In this document: piece by piece, positions 24,837 to 32,173 of the stretch
How positions within the stretch are numbered: the first letter of the stretch is position 1
How the letters are laid out: every line of letters starts with the position of its first letter
Source of the DNA: Bacillus sp. 2205SS5-2
GTDB taxonomy: Bacteria > Bacillota > Bacilli > Bacillales > Bacillaceae_K
NCBI RefSeq assembly: GCF_037024155.1
Contig: NZ_JAYKTS010000040.1
Location: 1 to 32,173 of the forward strand
Direction: 5' to 3'
Length of the DNA stretch: 32,173 bases
Position numbers and translations under genes: made by a program
The notes under the pieces: model-generated
The model's input: only the letters and a program-made list of their open reading frames with translations
The model's database searches: none
What the model was told of the DNA's origin: nothing

Positions 24837-24923
24837 CCCCAAACGAATCAATTCAAGATTTTTGGCCGGTATTCTTGGCTATGACCGTAATAACAGAAGA
24901 TGTTCCAATACCTATTTACTTCA

Positions 24924-24957
24924 CAAAAAAATCCCTCCGCTTGGTTAGCGAAGGAAC
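24924..24957 (-). terminator. Intrinsic terminator of the MFS gene
   Basis: On the minus strand, TTCCTTCGCT and AGCGGAGGGA pair around AACCA, followed by seven T residues. It separates the MFS transcript from the tetR promoter downstream. Confidence 0.75.
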
Positions 24958-24962
24958 TGTTT

Positions 24963-26177
24963 TTATGTTTTTTCAAAAGATACTCCTAGTGGGTGAACAA
25001 GCTTATTTAACTTTGAATTTAGTATATAATAAAGCGAAAACCCAAGATACCCAATTGCTGCCAGCAATAAAATCAATGTACTAGAAGTCCATTCGGCCAG
25101 TAGACCACCCAAAAGATAACCAAGTGGACTTAGTGACCCAAGAAGCGAGGACAGAAAGGAAAAGCCACTTCCAATATGTTCTTCAGGTAGGTTGACTTGA
25201 ATAAGTGTTTGGACAAATATACTGAGTACGCCCACACCTACCCAGGCCAAGCCAAAAAAGGTCAGTCGAAGGATAAGATGCTCTATGTTGACAATCGAAA
25301 GAATCCAAAAAGCCCCTGAAAAGAAGGACGCTAAGGGGAATACACGATTTAATGGGAATCTCTCCACTTTACTAGACAGGACGGTCCCAACTAGCACCCC
25401 AATTGACATGGACGTAAGCCAGAAACCAAATTCAGCAGAACTTGAGGAAATCACAGGTAGCATCGCAAGGCTCATCGTCGCCATCACATTGATACCAATG
25501 ATTCCAAATAGGAGTTGCAGAAGTTTTTTTCGTTCTTTCACGACGGAAAGTCCTTGTATAAAATCTTCTTTATACTGACGCCAAAAGCCCACCGTAGATT
25601 CACTAGCTTTTTTAGGGGACTTTGGCTCCTGTAAGTACAACAGAAACAGGATAGCGATGGCAAATAATATGAAGCTATTTGCCAGGTAAATCACACCTAA
25701 TCCAACAAAAACAATCAGAACACCTGAAATAGCATCGCAAAGAAGATCAAGTGTTTGATAGGAGAAGGAGAAGATGCTGTTAACTTTGGTTAACTTTTCT
25801 CTTGGAGTGATTTGTTGAATAAGCGCACTTTCGGTTGGATAGGTCGATTCAGACAGCGATAGTGCGAAAAACATTAACAGAAATAACAGTGGCAACCAAA
25901 GCAGGTCTGAAAAATACAAGAGAGCAATAATACTCACAATGACCGCTTGTCCCGTCATGGCAATCGTAAGAATCTTTCGTTTTGAATACCGATCAATTAG
26001 GGGTCCATATAAAAATTGAAGGGTTACAGGTAAAATCGCAACGGCACTCGTTAGACCAATCAGAAATGGTGAATGAGTGACCGTTTTTACATACCAAATG
26101 GTTGCAATCATATAAAAACTGTCAGCAAAATTGGTCAGTATCCGTCCAATTAATAAAGTAAGTAAAGATCTATTCAT
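24963..26177 (-). CDS. MFS transporter (drug/macrolide-efflux-like)
   Basis: A 404-residue transporter with about twelve hydrophobic segments. After helix 2, GPLIDRYSKRKIL (about 57-69) is the MFS motif A between helices 2 and 3. The N-terminal GRILTNFADSFYMIATIWYV resembles the MefA-type branch (MFS_3). It probably exports a small hydrophobic compound, but the substrate cannot be read from sequence. I chose the ATG at 26177, with AGAGAGGAAGAG before it; a TTG at 26207 would read through this ribosome binding site. A terminator lies just past the stop, so it is a separate transcript from tetR-DUF418. The APH-fold kinase gene diverges from it. Confidence 0.85.
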   Translation of the reverse strand: MNRSLLTLLIGRILTNFADSFYMIATIWYVKTVTHSPFLIGLTSAVAILPVTLQFLYGPLIDRYSKRKILTIAMTGQAVIVSIIALLYFSDLLWLPLLFLLMFFALSLSESTYPTESALIQQITPREKLTKVNSIFSFSYQTLDLLCDAISGVLIVFVGLGVIYLANSFILFAIAILFLLYLQEPKSPKKASESTVGFWRQYKEDFIQGLSVVKERKKLLQLLFGIIGINVMATMSLAMLPVISSSSAEFGFWLTSMSIGVLVGTVLSSKVERFPLNRVFPLASFFSGAFWILSIVNIEHLILRLTFFGLAWVGVGVLSIFVQTLIQVNLPEEHIGSGFSFLSSLLGSLSPLGYLLGGLLAEWTSSTLILLLAAIGYLGFSLYYILNSKLNKLVHPLGVSFEKT

Positions 26178-26409
26178 TCTTCTCTTCCTCTCTATTTTAG
26201 CAATCAAATCTGTTAGCTAATAAGAGAGGAGGGCCACGAATAGAAAGAGTCTAATGATCAAAAGGATTTAAAAATATCAACGGAATCATTCTAGTCTCTC
26301 CTTCTAGTAATCTAGTATAATGGTAATTATTTCATGAATTTCCTTTCAAATCAAACAATTTTACGCTAGAGTTAACTCTTATTGGAGATAATAGTAAGGA
26401 AGGATATAT

Positions 26410-27369
26410 ATGAAAGTAATCGATAAACTTTATGATAGAATCTCATTTGTTCGAAACGCAATCCATATCGAGGAAATTCAAAAAGGTTATTCAAAGGATC
26501 AGAAGTTTCGCCTTATTACGAAAGAAGGAGAAAATTACTTATTGCGAATAGGTTCATTGGAAACGTATGAACGAAAGCAAAAAGAGTTTTCCATCCTCCA
26601 AGACTTGCAAACCTACGGAGTTAAGGCTCCGATTCCAGTTGATTACGGCAGCCTCCAAGATCAAAATCTAGGCTATAGTCTGTATACCTTTATAGGCGGA
26701 GTAGAAGCAAAGGATAAGATTCAAGAACTTACGCTGAAAGAACAATATTTTTGCGGAGTAGAGGCAGGGATAGATTTAGCGAAGCTTCATCAATATGATC
26801 CTCCTCATTTGGTAAGTTCATGGTATGAACGTACGATGAACAAGCATTATCGCTATCTCGAACGCTATAAAACATGTGGAATCAAAATCAATGGAGATGA
26901 AAAAATTTTCGAATTTATAGAACAGCAAAAACATCACCTGAAGAGTCGCCCAAACAGACTACAGCATGATGATTTCCAATTAGGTAACTTAATCGTTCAA
27001 GATCGAAAATATGCAGGGGTAATCGATTTTAATAATTTCGATTGGGGAGACCCATTCCATGATTTTTATAAATTGGCTTTGTTTAGTAGCGAGAGAAGTG
27101 TGTCTTTTTCCATTGGACAAATTCAGGGATATTTTCAAGAAGATATACCGGATAATTTCTGGAGACTATATTCCATTTATGTTGCGATGAGTCAATTTTC
27201 CTCTATCGTTTGGGTTTTGAACAATGCTCCTGACGAAACAGAGGAAATGATTGTACGATTAGCGAGAGTAAGAGCTGATCATGAGAATTTTGGGAAACTG
27301 AAGCCAGCATGGTTTCAAGAGAATCATTCACTTGAAAAAGGCTGGAATGAGAATAAACAGCAAGGATAG
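26410..27369 (+). CDS. APH-fold phosphotransferase (aminoglycoside phosphotransferase family)
   Basis: A 319-residue kinase-like protein. The Brenner motif is HDDFQLGN at 186-193, with Asp188 as the likely catalytic base and Asn193 as a metal ligand. VIDFNNFDWGDPFHDFYKLA (204-223) contains Asp206, equivalent to the DFG aspartate. The N-lobe hinge is YSLYTFIGGVEA (89-100). The family includes aminoglycoside, macrolide, choline and fructosamine kinases, and I cannot tell the substrate. The ATG follows AAGGAAGGA. A TATAAT at 26316-26321 may be its -10 box but lacks a good -35. DinB and DUF2785 genes follow after 35 and 36 bases, so an operon is likely. Confidence 0.86.
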   Translation: MKVIDKLYDRISFVRNAIHIEEIQKGYSKDQKFRLITKEGENYLLRIGSLETYERKQKEFSILQDLQTYGVKAPIPVDYGSLQDQNLGYSLYTFIGGVEAKDKIQELTLKEQYFCGVEAGIDLAKLHQYDPPHLVSSWYERTMNKHYRYLERYKTCGIKINGDEKIFEFIEQQKHHLKSRPNRLQHDDFQLGNLIVQDRKYAGVIDFNNFDWGDPFHDFYKLALFSSERSVSFSIGQIQGYFQEDIPDNFWRLYSIYVAMSQFSSIVWVLNNAPDETEEMIVRLARVRADHENFGKLKPAWFQENHSLEKGWNENKQQG

Positions 27370-27404
27370 TTTCATAAAATCATGAAAAAAAGGGGGGAAT
27401 CTAG

Positions 27405-27875
27405 ATGAAAGATTTATTTTATTATAATTGGCAAATTAGACAAGATTGGTTTGGATGGTGTGCGGATGTTTCGTTTGAAGAGTTAAGAAAAGAGAGGATA
27501 GGGGGAATGGGTAGTTTCTTACATAACCTATTTCATGTGATCGATTGTGAACAAATTTGGATCAATCGAATGAATGATTCCAGTATCCTTCAAGTCGATG
27601 AAAAAGACCTTTCAACACTCCAAGAGGTTATAAATTATTCCGATAACACCCAAAAACTATCGAAGGAATTTTTCCGGAATTGGTCAGAGGATTTCGGAAA
27701 AGCCAAACTCAACATCACGAGAAGAAGTGGTGAAGAACTAACGTTATCCTATGAGCAAATTATAAAACATATCGCGACACATGAAGTGCATCATATCGGG
27801 CAATTATCGATTTGGGCAAGGGAAATGGGTGTGAAACCTGTTTCATCCGATTTGATTTTTAGAAAATTAAAATAA
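27405..27875 (+). CDS. DinB/YfiT-like putative metal-dependent enzyme
   Basis: A 156-residue four-helix-bundle protein of the DinB superfamily. The metal-binding histidine triad is His44 (in HNLFHVIDCEQIW) and His126/His130 (in HEVHHIGQLSIWAREMG). Members include thiol S-transferases (BstA-like, mycothiol-dependent) and many uncharacterised detoxification-type proteins; the name comes from a DNA-damage-induced gene, not from DNA polymerase IV. The ATG follows AAAGGGGGGAATC. Its place between an APH-fold kinase and a DUF2785 gene suggests a small-molecule modification cluster, but that is only inference. Confidence 0.88.
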   Translation: MKDLFYYNWQIRQDWFGWCADVSFEELRKERIGGMGSFLHNLFHVIDCEQIWINRMNDSSILQVDEKDLSTLQEVINYSDNTQKLSKEFFRNWSEDFGKAKLNITRRSGEELTLSYEQIIKHIATHEVHHIGQLSIWAREMGVKPVSSDLIFRKLK

Positions 27876-27911
27876 AATTCATCTAAATTGATGATGATAG
27901 GAGTTTTTTTT

Positions 27912-28748
27912 ATGCAAGACCAGCTGAGACTTGAAAGCGAGCTCAATAACTTATTAAGAAATGATACCGTCCCTGGAGAAATGGATCATTTCATTGAACT
28001 TATGTTACTCAATATTGGAAGTACAAACGCAGAACTAAGGGATCATCTAATTTACTCGAGTTTTTGTAAACTGATTTCACAAGGCTTTCTAACCTCAAAG
28101 CAAATGAAGCATATAGTTAAAACGTGTTTAGATGAGAAGCACTTGTTTTTTGGATTAGGTACAAATAAAGATGACTCGGTATTTACACGCTCCTTTTCTT
28201 CTTTAGTTATTGCAATCATTCTTAAAAAAGATCGACAAGATTCCTTTCTACCTGAGGAACTTGCCAACCGAGCGATAGCTACTAGTTGGAAGTACCTCCA
28301 AAAAGAAGAGGATGTTCGTGGATTTGTCGATGGAAAAGGGTGGGCTCATAGTGTGGCGCATGGAGCGGATTACTTACAACAAGCAGTTCTACACCCGTTG
28401 TTTGACAAAAATGACGTGGGGGCATGCTTAGAGGCCATGGAAACTTGTTTATTCAATGAGTACGCCTATATTGATGATGAAGATGAACGATTGATTTTTC
28501 CGATTGAAGCTCTTTTGGAAATAGGAGTGGACGGAGAAATAATTAACAACTGGGTCAAAGGTATTTCGGCAAGACTCGCGACCGTTAAGAAAGAAGAGCC
28601 CTCTCTAGTTTTCTTTAGAAAGAAAGTAAATATTCTTGCTTTCTACAAAACACTGTATTTCCGTATTCTCTATCGTAATAGACAGAGTAAACTGAGAGAC
28701 ACTGTTGAAATTGAACTTGAAAAATGGCATAAAAATATTTACCATTAA
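27912..28748 (+). CDS. DUF2785 domain protein
   Basis: A 278-residue soluble protein. The best-conserved stretch is EEDVRGFVDGKGWAHSVAHG (about 138-157), the hallmark of DUF2785. The rest is mostly alpha-helical and resembles a repeat-like helical solenoid. No catalytic role is known to me. The ATG at 27912 follows ATAGGAG; an earlier ATG at 27888 would add a short hydrophobic lead-in and translate through the ribosome binding site. Third gene of the APH-DinB-DUF2785 row. No terminator is obvious after it, and the decayed kinase pseudogene begins about 25 bp downstream. Confidence 0.85.
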   Translation: MQDQLRLESELNNLLRNDTVPGEMDHFIELMLLNIGSTNAELRDHLIYSSFCKLISQGFLTSKQMKHIVKTCLDEKHLFFGLGTNKDDSVFTRSFSSLVIAIILKKDRQDSFLPEELANRAIATSWKYLQKEEDVRGFVDGKGWAHSVAHGADYLQQAVLHPLFDKNDVGACLEAMETCLFNEYAYIDDEDERLIFPIEALLEIGVDGEIINNWVKGISARLATVKKEEPSLVFFRKKVNILAFYKTLYFRILYRNRQSKLRDTVEIELEKWHKNIYH

Positions 28749-28773
28749 TCATCGGAAAGGGAAGGGAAACTAG

Positions 28774-29551
28774 CTGACTGAAGTGATAACCTATAAGTTG
28801 TTGAATCTATTAAAGCAGCAACAGAAGAATGGGGAGATGTAGTGATTTGTGTTCCTTGGGGGAAATCCGAAGAATCAAGAATGGGTTTGCAAAAAGAACA
28901 TGTCCTCAGCAATCATTGTGTTGAGCAGGGTCTCCCTCTGGCGACGATTCATCTTCTTCATTTGGCCACGTCTGTCGACTTCATAGTGCAAGAATACATA
29001 AAAGGGGAAGTGCCCTAGAACGCTGATACGATATAGGTCGCTTAGTGAATCGCATCCATAACATGCAGAAGTAGCCGCTTTAAAAGGTTCTATTAAAAAA
29101 AGTCATTCCCAACCTTTCTAAGGGAATCATTCGACTTACATCTCAAGTTGAAAATTACTTGAAGATGGTCTTACCTTTGCCGAATGAAGAATAGCTTTTG
29201 CAAATCTTTGCTTCATTCCCTCCTAAAAAGAGGTTACTACATATGGATATCTGCAAAGAATATCTGATATTGAGGGACGGAAAAATCCAAACAGTCTTTG
29301 ATTGGACAAACTCAATGATAGGGGATTCTTTATTTTAGTTAATACGTGTGAAAGAATATGGGATGTTAAGTAAAGACTTCATCCAGGGCTATCAAACATT
29401 TGATTTCAAAAGGGAGAGAGTCCCCAAAATCTTGTCTCTACTTTATCAATTTGACACATTAATTATGTTAACGGACTTATTCTTACAGTAAGTGAATGAC
29501 CATAAACAAGGGGAGAAAGTATTAAAGAAATTACTAAATATTCATAAATAA
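28774..29551 (+). pseudogene. Decayed APH-fold phosphotransferase pseudogene
   Basis: Three-frame reading recovers a kinase-like protein in pieces. The N-lobe is WGDVVICVPWGKSEESRMG, then DFIVQEYIKGE (hinge), in one frame ending at TAG 29016. In a second frame follow YDIGRLVNRIHNM (from 29027), VENYLKMVLPLPNEE, then LLHMDICKEYLIL (Brenner region, with HGD changed to HMD), VFDWTNSMIGDSLF (the DFG-equivalent Asp) and a C-terminal helical part ending at TAA 29549. In-frame stops lie at 29024, 29192, 29336 and 29489, plus at least two frameshifts. The presumed start is a CTG at 28774 behind GGGAAGGGA, probably once ATG. It fills most of a 1-kb gap that otherwise looks empty. It is a different subfamily from the intact gene at 26410. 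Confidence 0.8.
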
Positions 29552-29552
29552 A

Positions 29553-29674
29553 GGCTGTTTTCGCAAAGTTTGTTGCTTTTCGCACCAGTCTATAAATGAG
29601 GAAATATAGGTGTTTTTATCGCCGTTCCCTCATTTGTCTAAAGATGGAAAATGAGCAAGTGGTGAAAAGATACC
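29553..29674 (-). mobile_element. Decayed MITE-like element, copy G
   Basis: GGCTGTTTTCGCAAAGTTTG (from 29553) is a near-perfect match to the reversed right end of copy E, with TTGCTTTTCG following. The other end, GAAAAGATACC (to 29674), is a poor match, and I find no direct repeat. It begins two bases after the pseudogene stop. Confidence 0.5.
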
Positions 29675-29726
29675 TAGTTGGAAAATGTCAAGTACAGGTA
29701 AATCAATCAAATTCTCTGCACTGTCA

Positions 29727-29774
29727 TTGACAATGAAAGTCATCTTAGTACAAAATAGATGATAATTATTTTGT
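29727..29774 (+). promoter_or_regulatory. Promoter of the ZIP transporter gene with a possible metal-regulator half site
   Basis: A perfect TTGACA at 29727-29732 and a weak TACAAA at 29749-29754 are 16 bp apart. TGATAATTATT (29760-29770) directly after it equals the left half and centre of the Fur-family box TGATAATnATTATCA, but the right half is degenerate. Metal regulation is plausible and unproven. Confidence 0.4.
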
Positions 29775-29795
29775 TCACCTGAGGAGAGAGTTTAT

Positions 29796-30611
29796 TTGAT
29801 TTTAGATTGGTTAGCCGAATTTAATCCTACAATACAAGCACTATTTGGTGGCTTATTAACTTGGGGATTGACGGCACTTGGAGCGGCAACTGTTTTTTTC
29901 TTCACTAAGATTGAGAAACGAACATTACATACGATGTTAGGATTTGCTGCCGGGGTTATGATTGCAGCTTCCTTTTGGTCACTACTTGCCCCTTCTATTG
30001 AGTTTAGTGAACAAAATGGTCAAATTCCATGGTTAGCCCCTGCAATAGGATTTTTACTTGGTGGGCTCTTTATTCGGCTACTAGATTATATTGTTCCACA
30101 TTTACATTTAGGCGAAGAAAAATCGAAGGCTGAAGGTCCACCAACACAATTTAAAAAATCGACCTTACTGTTTTTAGCGATTACGCTACATAATATTCCA
30201 GAAGGTTTGGCAATTGGTGTCGCATTTGGTGCAGCTTCATTAGGGCTAGGTGATGCTAGCTTAATTGGTGCAGTAGGACTAGCGGTTGGGATTGGTATTC
30301 AAAATATGCCTGAGGGGGCCGCTCTATCCGTACCGCTTCGAGGAGAGGGGATGTCCCGGTTAAAAGCCTTTCATTATGGACAACTCTCTGCAGTAGTCGA
30401 GCCGATTGCTGCAGTCATTGGAGCGGCAGCAGTGATTTTAGTTCAGCCTATTCTTCCGTATGCTTTAGCCTTTGCGGCAGGTGCGATGATTTTCGTTGTT
30501 GTGGAAGAGTTAATACCCGAATCACAATCGTCAGGTACGACCGATTTAGCTACATTAGGTTTAATGGTTGGCTTTGTTGTCATGATGATTTTGGATGTAT
30601 CGTTAGGATAA
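29796..30611 (+). CDS. ZIP family divalent metal transporter
   Basis: A 271-residue membrane transporter with about eight hydrophobic segments, of the GufA/ZupT-like ZIP branch. The metal-binding helices carry HNIPEGLAIG at 132-141 and QNMPEGAALS at 169-178, and VVEELIPES is near residue 236. Between helices 3 and 4 is the His/Glu-bearing loop PHLHLGEEKSKAEG. It should import zinc or another divalent metal. The start is a TTG at 29796 with GGAGAGAG before it. It stands alone, with its own promoter and a terminator about 190 bp past the stop. Confidence 0.92.
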   Translation: MILDWLAEFNPTIQALFGGLLTWGLTALGAATVFFFTKIEKRTLHTMLGFAAGVMIAASFWSLLAPSIEFSEQNGQIPWLAPAIGFLLGGLFIRLLDYIVPHLHLGEEKSKAEGPPTQFKKSTLLFLAITLHNIPEGLAIGVAFGAASLGLGDASLIGAVGLAVGIGIQNMPEGAALSVPLRGEGMSRLKAFHYGQLSAVVEPIAAVIGAAAVILVQPILPYALAFAAGAMIFVVVEELIPESQSSGTTDLATLGLMVGFVVMMILDVSLG

Positions 30612-30799
30612 CCATCCCATAAGAAAAAGCATGTGAGTGTAGAATTAAAAGAAAGATGTCCCGTTTTACCTCTTTGTACGTGGTTTACTAAAGGGCTGTT
30701 GTTATTCCATTAAATGGCTCATAATGGAACAACTAGTTGTGAAAGACTTGAATCAAAAGTAATAAGGATAAAAAAGAAGACCTACAAGATTTAATTAAG

Positions 30800-30858
30800 T
30801 AGTTCAGTTTTGGAGTACAAAAACACAATATGTACCCTTAATTGAACTGCTTTTTTCA
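30800..30858 (+). terminator. Long intrinsic terminator downstream of the ZIP gene
   Basis: AGTAGTTCAGTT pairs with AATTGAACTGCT over twelve bases (two G-U wobbles), an inner GTACA/TGTAC extends the stem, and six T residues follow. It is the only strong terminator in the 436-bp gap between the ZIP gene and the hydrolase; the rest of the gap shows only a small AT-rich palindrome near 30692-30738. Confidence 0.75.
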
Positions 30859-31047
30859 TATGAAATTGCGTACTAATCTGCACCCTAATTCGTTTGGTAG
30901 AGTGCAACCAAAACTGTCAGTCTTATTGGAAAAAATATGGTAAGATGAAGTGGAAGTAATGTTCCATAAAAGAGCAGTTTTGTTGAATATGCCTTGATGA
31001 GCGATTATGTGTTTAATTAAAATTTGCATAAAAGGGAGGACGATTAG

Positions 31048-31767
31048 ATGATATTGCATACTGAAGTAAATGGAGAAGGGGAACCTATTGTTAATCTACA
31101 TTCTGGGTTACAAACTGGAAATACTGATTTTGTGAAACAAAGAGAGGCTCTTCAAAAAAGTAAAAAAGTAATAGTGCCAGATTTAAGAGGACATTGAAAG
31201 TCAGTAAGTGTTGATTTTAGCAACTATTTTGAAGATGCTGCAGAGGATTTGAAAGAGACAATAGATCATTTACATATTGATAAAATTCATTTAGTTGGGT
31301 GCTCACTAGGAGGATTAGAAGGTTTAATATTTGCAAAGAAATATCCTAGCAAAATATTTAGCCTAACTTTGTCTGGAATCACTGCTGATAAGCCGAACGA
31401 TTGGAATGAAATGCGTGCTCAGGAGGTTCAATTCCAAAAAGAATTATTGGAGAATGATGAAGTGATTAGTCAACTTAATCTGATACACGAATCTGATTGG
31501 AGAGAATTTATTTATAGGGCTAGAGACGAAGACTGGTATCCTTTCGAATATACTTCTGACTTAGATAATATTAGTGCTCCAATCCTATATATGGTGGGCG
31601 AAGGGAATAAAGCAGAAGTGGCTTCTGCTGCAACATACCAAAGGAAACATAATAATTTGCATGTGTGCGTAATTCCATATGCCTCGCATTTAGTTCATTT
31701 GCAAAAACCAGATATGTACACCGATGTACTATTAGAATTTCTAAGTGAAATAGAAATTAACAAATAG
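31048..31767 (+). pseudogene. Alpha/beta hydrolase interrupted by an in-frame TGA
   Basis: The frame from the ATG at 31048 (after AAAGGGAGGACG) encodes a 239-codon alpha/beta hydrolase with a single stop, TGA at 31195-31197 (codon 50). It falls exactly in the conserved DLRGHGxS motif, where Gly (GGA) is expected. Downstream the frame is intact: the nucleophile elbow GCSLGG has Ser86, and YASHLVHL holds the expected catalytic His. The usual acid position (GxxD) reads GEGNKAE, with Asn for Asp. A TTG at 31249 could start a 172-residue piece, but that lacks the oxyanion strand region and has no proper ribosome binding site. Either a recent pseudogene or a base-call error. Confidence 0.8.
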
Positions 31768-31874
31768 TCGATCTTCCATTATAGGGGGCAATAACTTAAG
31801 ATCTGCGAATGCAATCAACTGCTGCTAATTGCATCTAATTGCATCCCTTTAATAAAAAGTATTCCTTTATATGG

Positions 31875-31902
31875 TATTATTAATGATAAATCATAAATCA
31901 TT
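31875..31902. promoter_or_regulatory. Dyad next to a TATTAT box near the right end
   Basis: AATGAT (31882-31887) and ATCATT (31897-31902) form a symmetric dyad just after TATTAT (31875-31880). Then GGGAGGG and an ATG at 31926 follow, but that frame stops after 12 codons. It looks like the control region of a lost or very short gene. Beyond it, to the end of the window, I see nothing coding. Confidence 0.25.
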
Positions 31903-32173
31903 TTATTTATGGGAGGGTCGCTGTTATGGGGAAATATCCTAACTTGAAACTATTCTCTTGCTAGTGGCGAAGGCTGCTATTGAGAGTGTTACAAGAAGAC
32001 AATCCATTTAGTGGTCTTTGCTATTTCTTATTAACTCAACTTTCGCACATAAAAAATAATGCATAACATAACTAGCTGTAAGGTTAGTTATAGTTCATAA
32101 ATGTTCATTGACAATGAAAAATAGACATAAAAAAGCACCTCAACATTTGGTATAGTGTAATTGTCTAGAAAAC

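Noticed and set aside
24830-25084. Plus-strand frame between tetR and the MFS gene
   Set aside because: It overlaps the tetR promoter, the MFS terminator and the MFS coding end on the other strand.
30692-30738. GGCTGTTG...CAACTAG palindrome as another MITE-like copy
   Set aside because: Only the first seven bases match the family. The symmetry comes from a small local hairpin, and no 8-bp repeat is present.
1-32173. CRISPR array, tRNA, rRNA, integrase or toxin-antitoxin genes
   Set aside because: I looked for regularly spaced repeats, tRNA-like motifs and such genes. The only multi-copy repeat is the MITE-like family, which is dispersed and has no spacers.

Overview
This window comes from a low-GC, endospore-forming Firmicute, most likely a member of the Bacillaceae. 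The evidence is the gene order speD, nrdR, dnaB, dnaI, ytxC, thrS, infC-rpmI-rplT, ysdA, ysdC, sspI, ysgA, pheS-pheT, which matches the conserved Bacillus core backbone. Other signs are the spore genes sspI, ytxC and cwlJ, two T-box leaders, an L20-type leader before infC, and the ATT start codon of infC. The species cannot be named from this sequence alone.

Bases 1 to 18.5 kb are the core region, all on the plus strand except sspI. It holds polyamine synthesis (speD, behind a possibly structured leader), ribonucleotide reductase regulation (nrdR), helicase loading (dnaB-dnaI), three translation units each with its own RNA regulator (thrS T-box, infC L20-type attenuator, pheST T-box), and a housekeeping stretch with a VTT-domain membrane protein, a dimeric dUTPase, an M42 aminopeptidase and a SpoU rRNA methylase.

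After pheT, from about 18.5 kb, the order leaves the Bacillus backbone and becomes accessory. On the minus strand are a pair of Opp/Dpp-type ABC permeases without ATPase or binding protein, a lipoprotein of unknown function, a TetR-DUF418 operon with a clear operator and promoter, and an MFS exporter. On the plus strand are a cwlJ-type cortex hydrolase, an APH-fold kinase / DinB / DUF2785 cluster, a decayed second APH-fold kinase, a ZIP metal transporter, and an alpha/beta hydrolase interrupted by one in-frame TGA.

The most distinctive structure not explained by genes is a dispersed family of short non-coding inverted-repeat elements. Six copies begin with GGCT, carry related terminal inverted repeats and lie between 8-bp AT-rich direct repeats that look like target-site duplications (five exact, one 7 of 8). 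Two more copies are decayed. They are 91 to about 178 bp long and often lie against intrinsic terminators. They look like MITEs whose transposase is not in this window. I saw no CRISPR array, tRNA, rRNA, complete insertion sequence or recognisable defence system.
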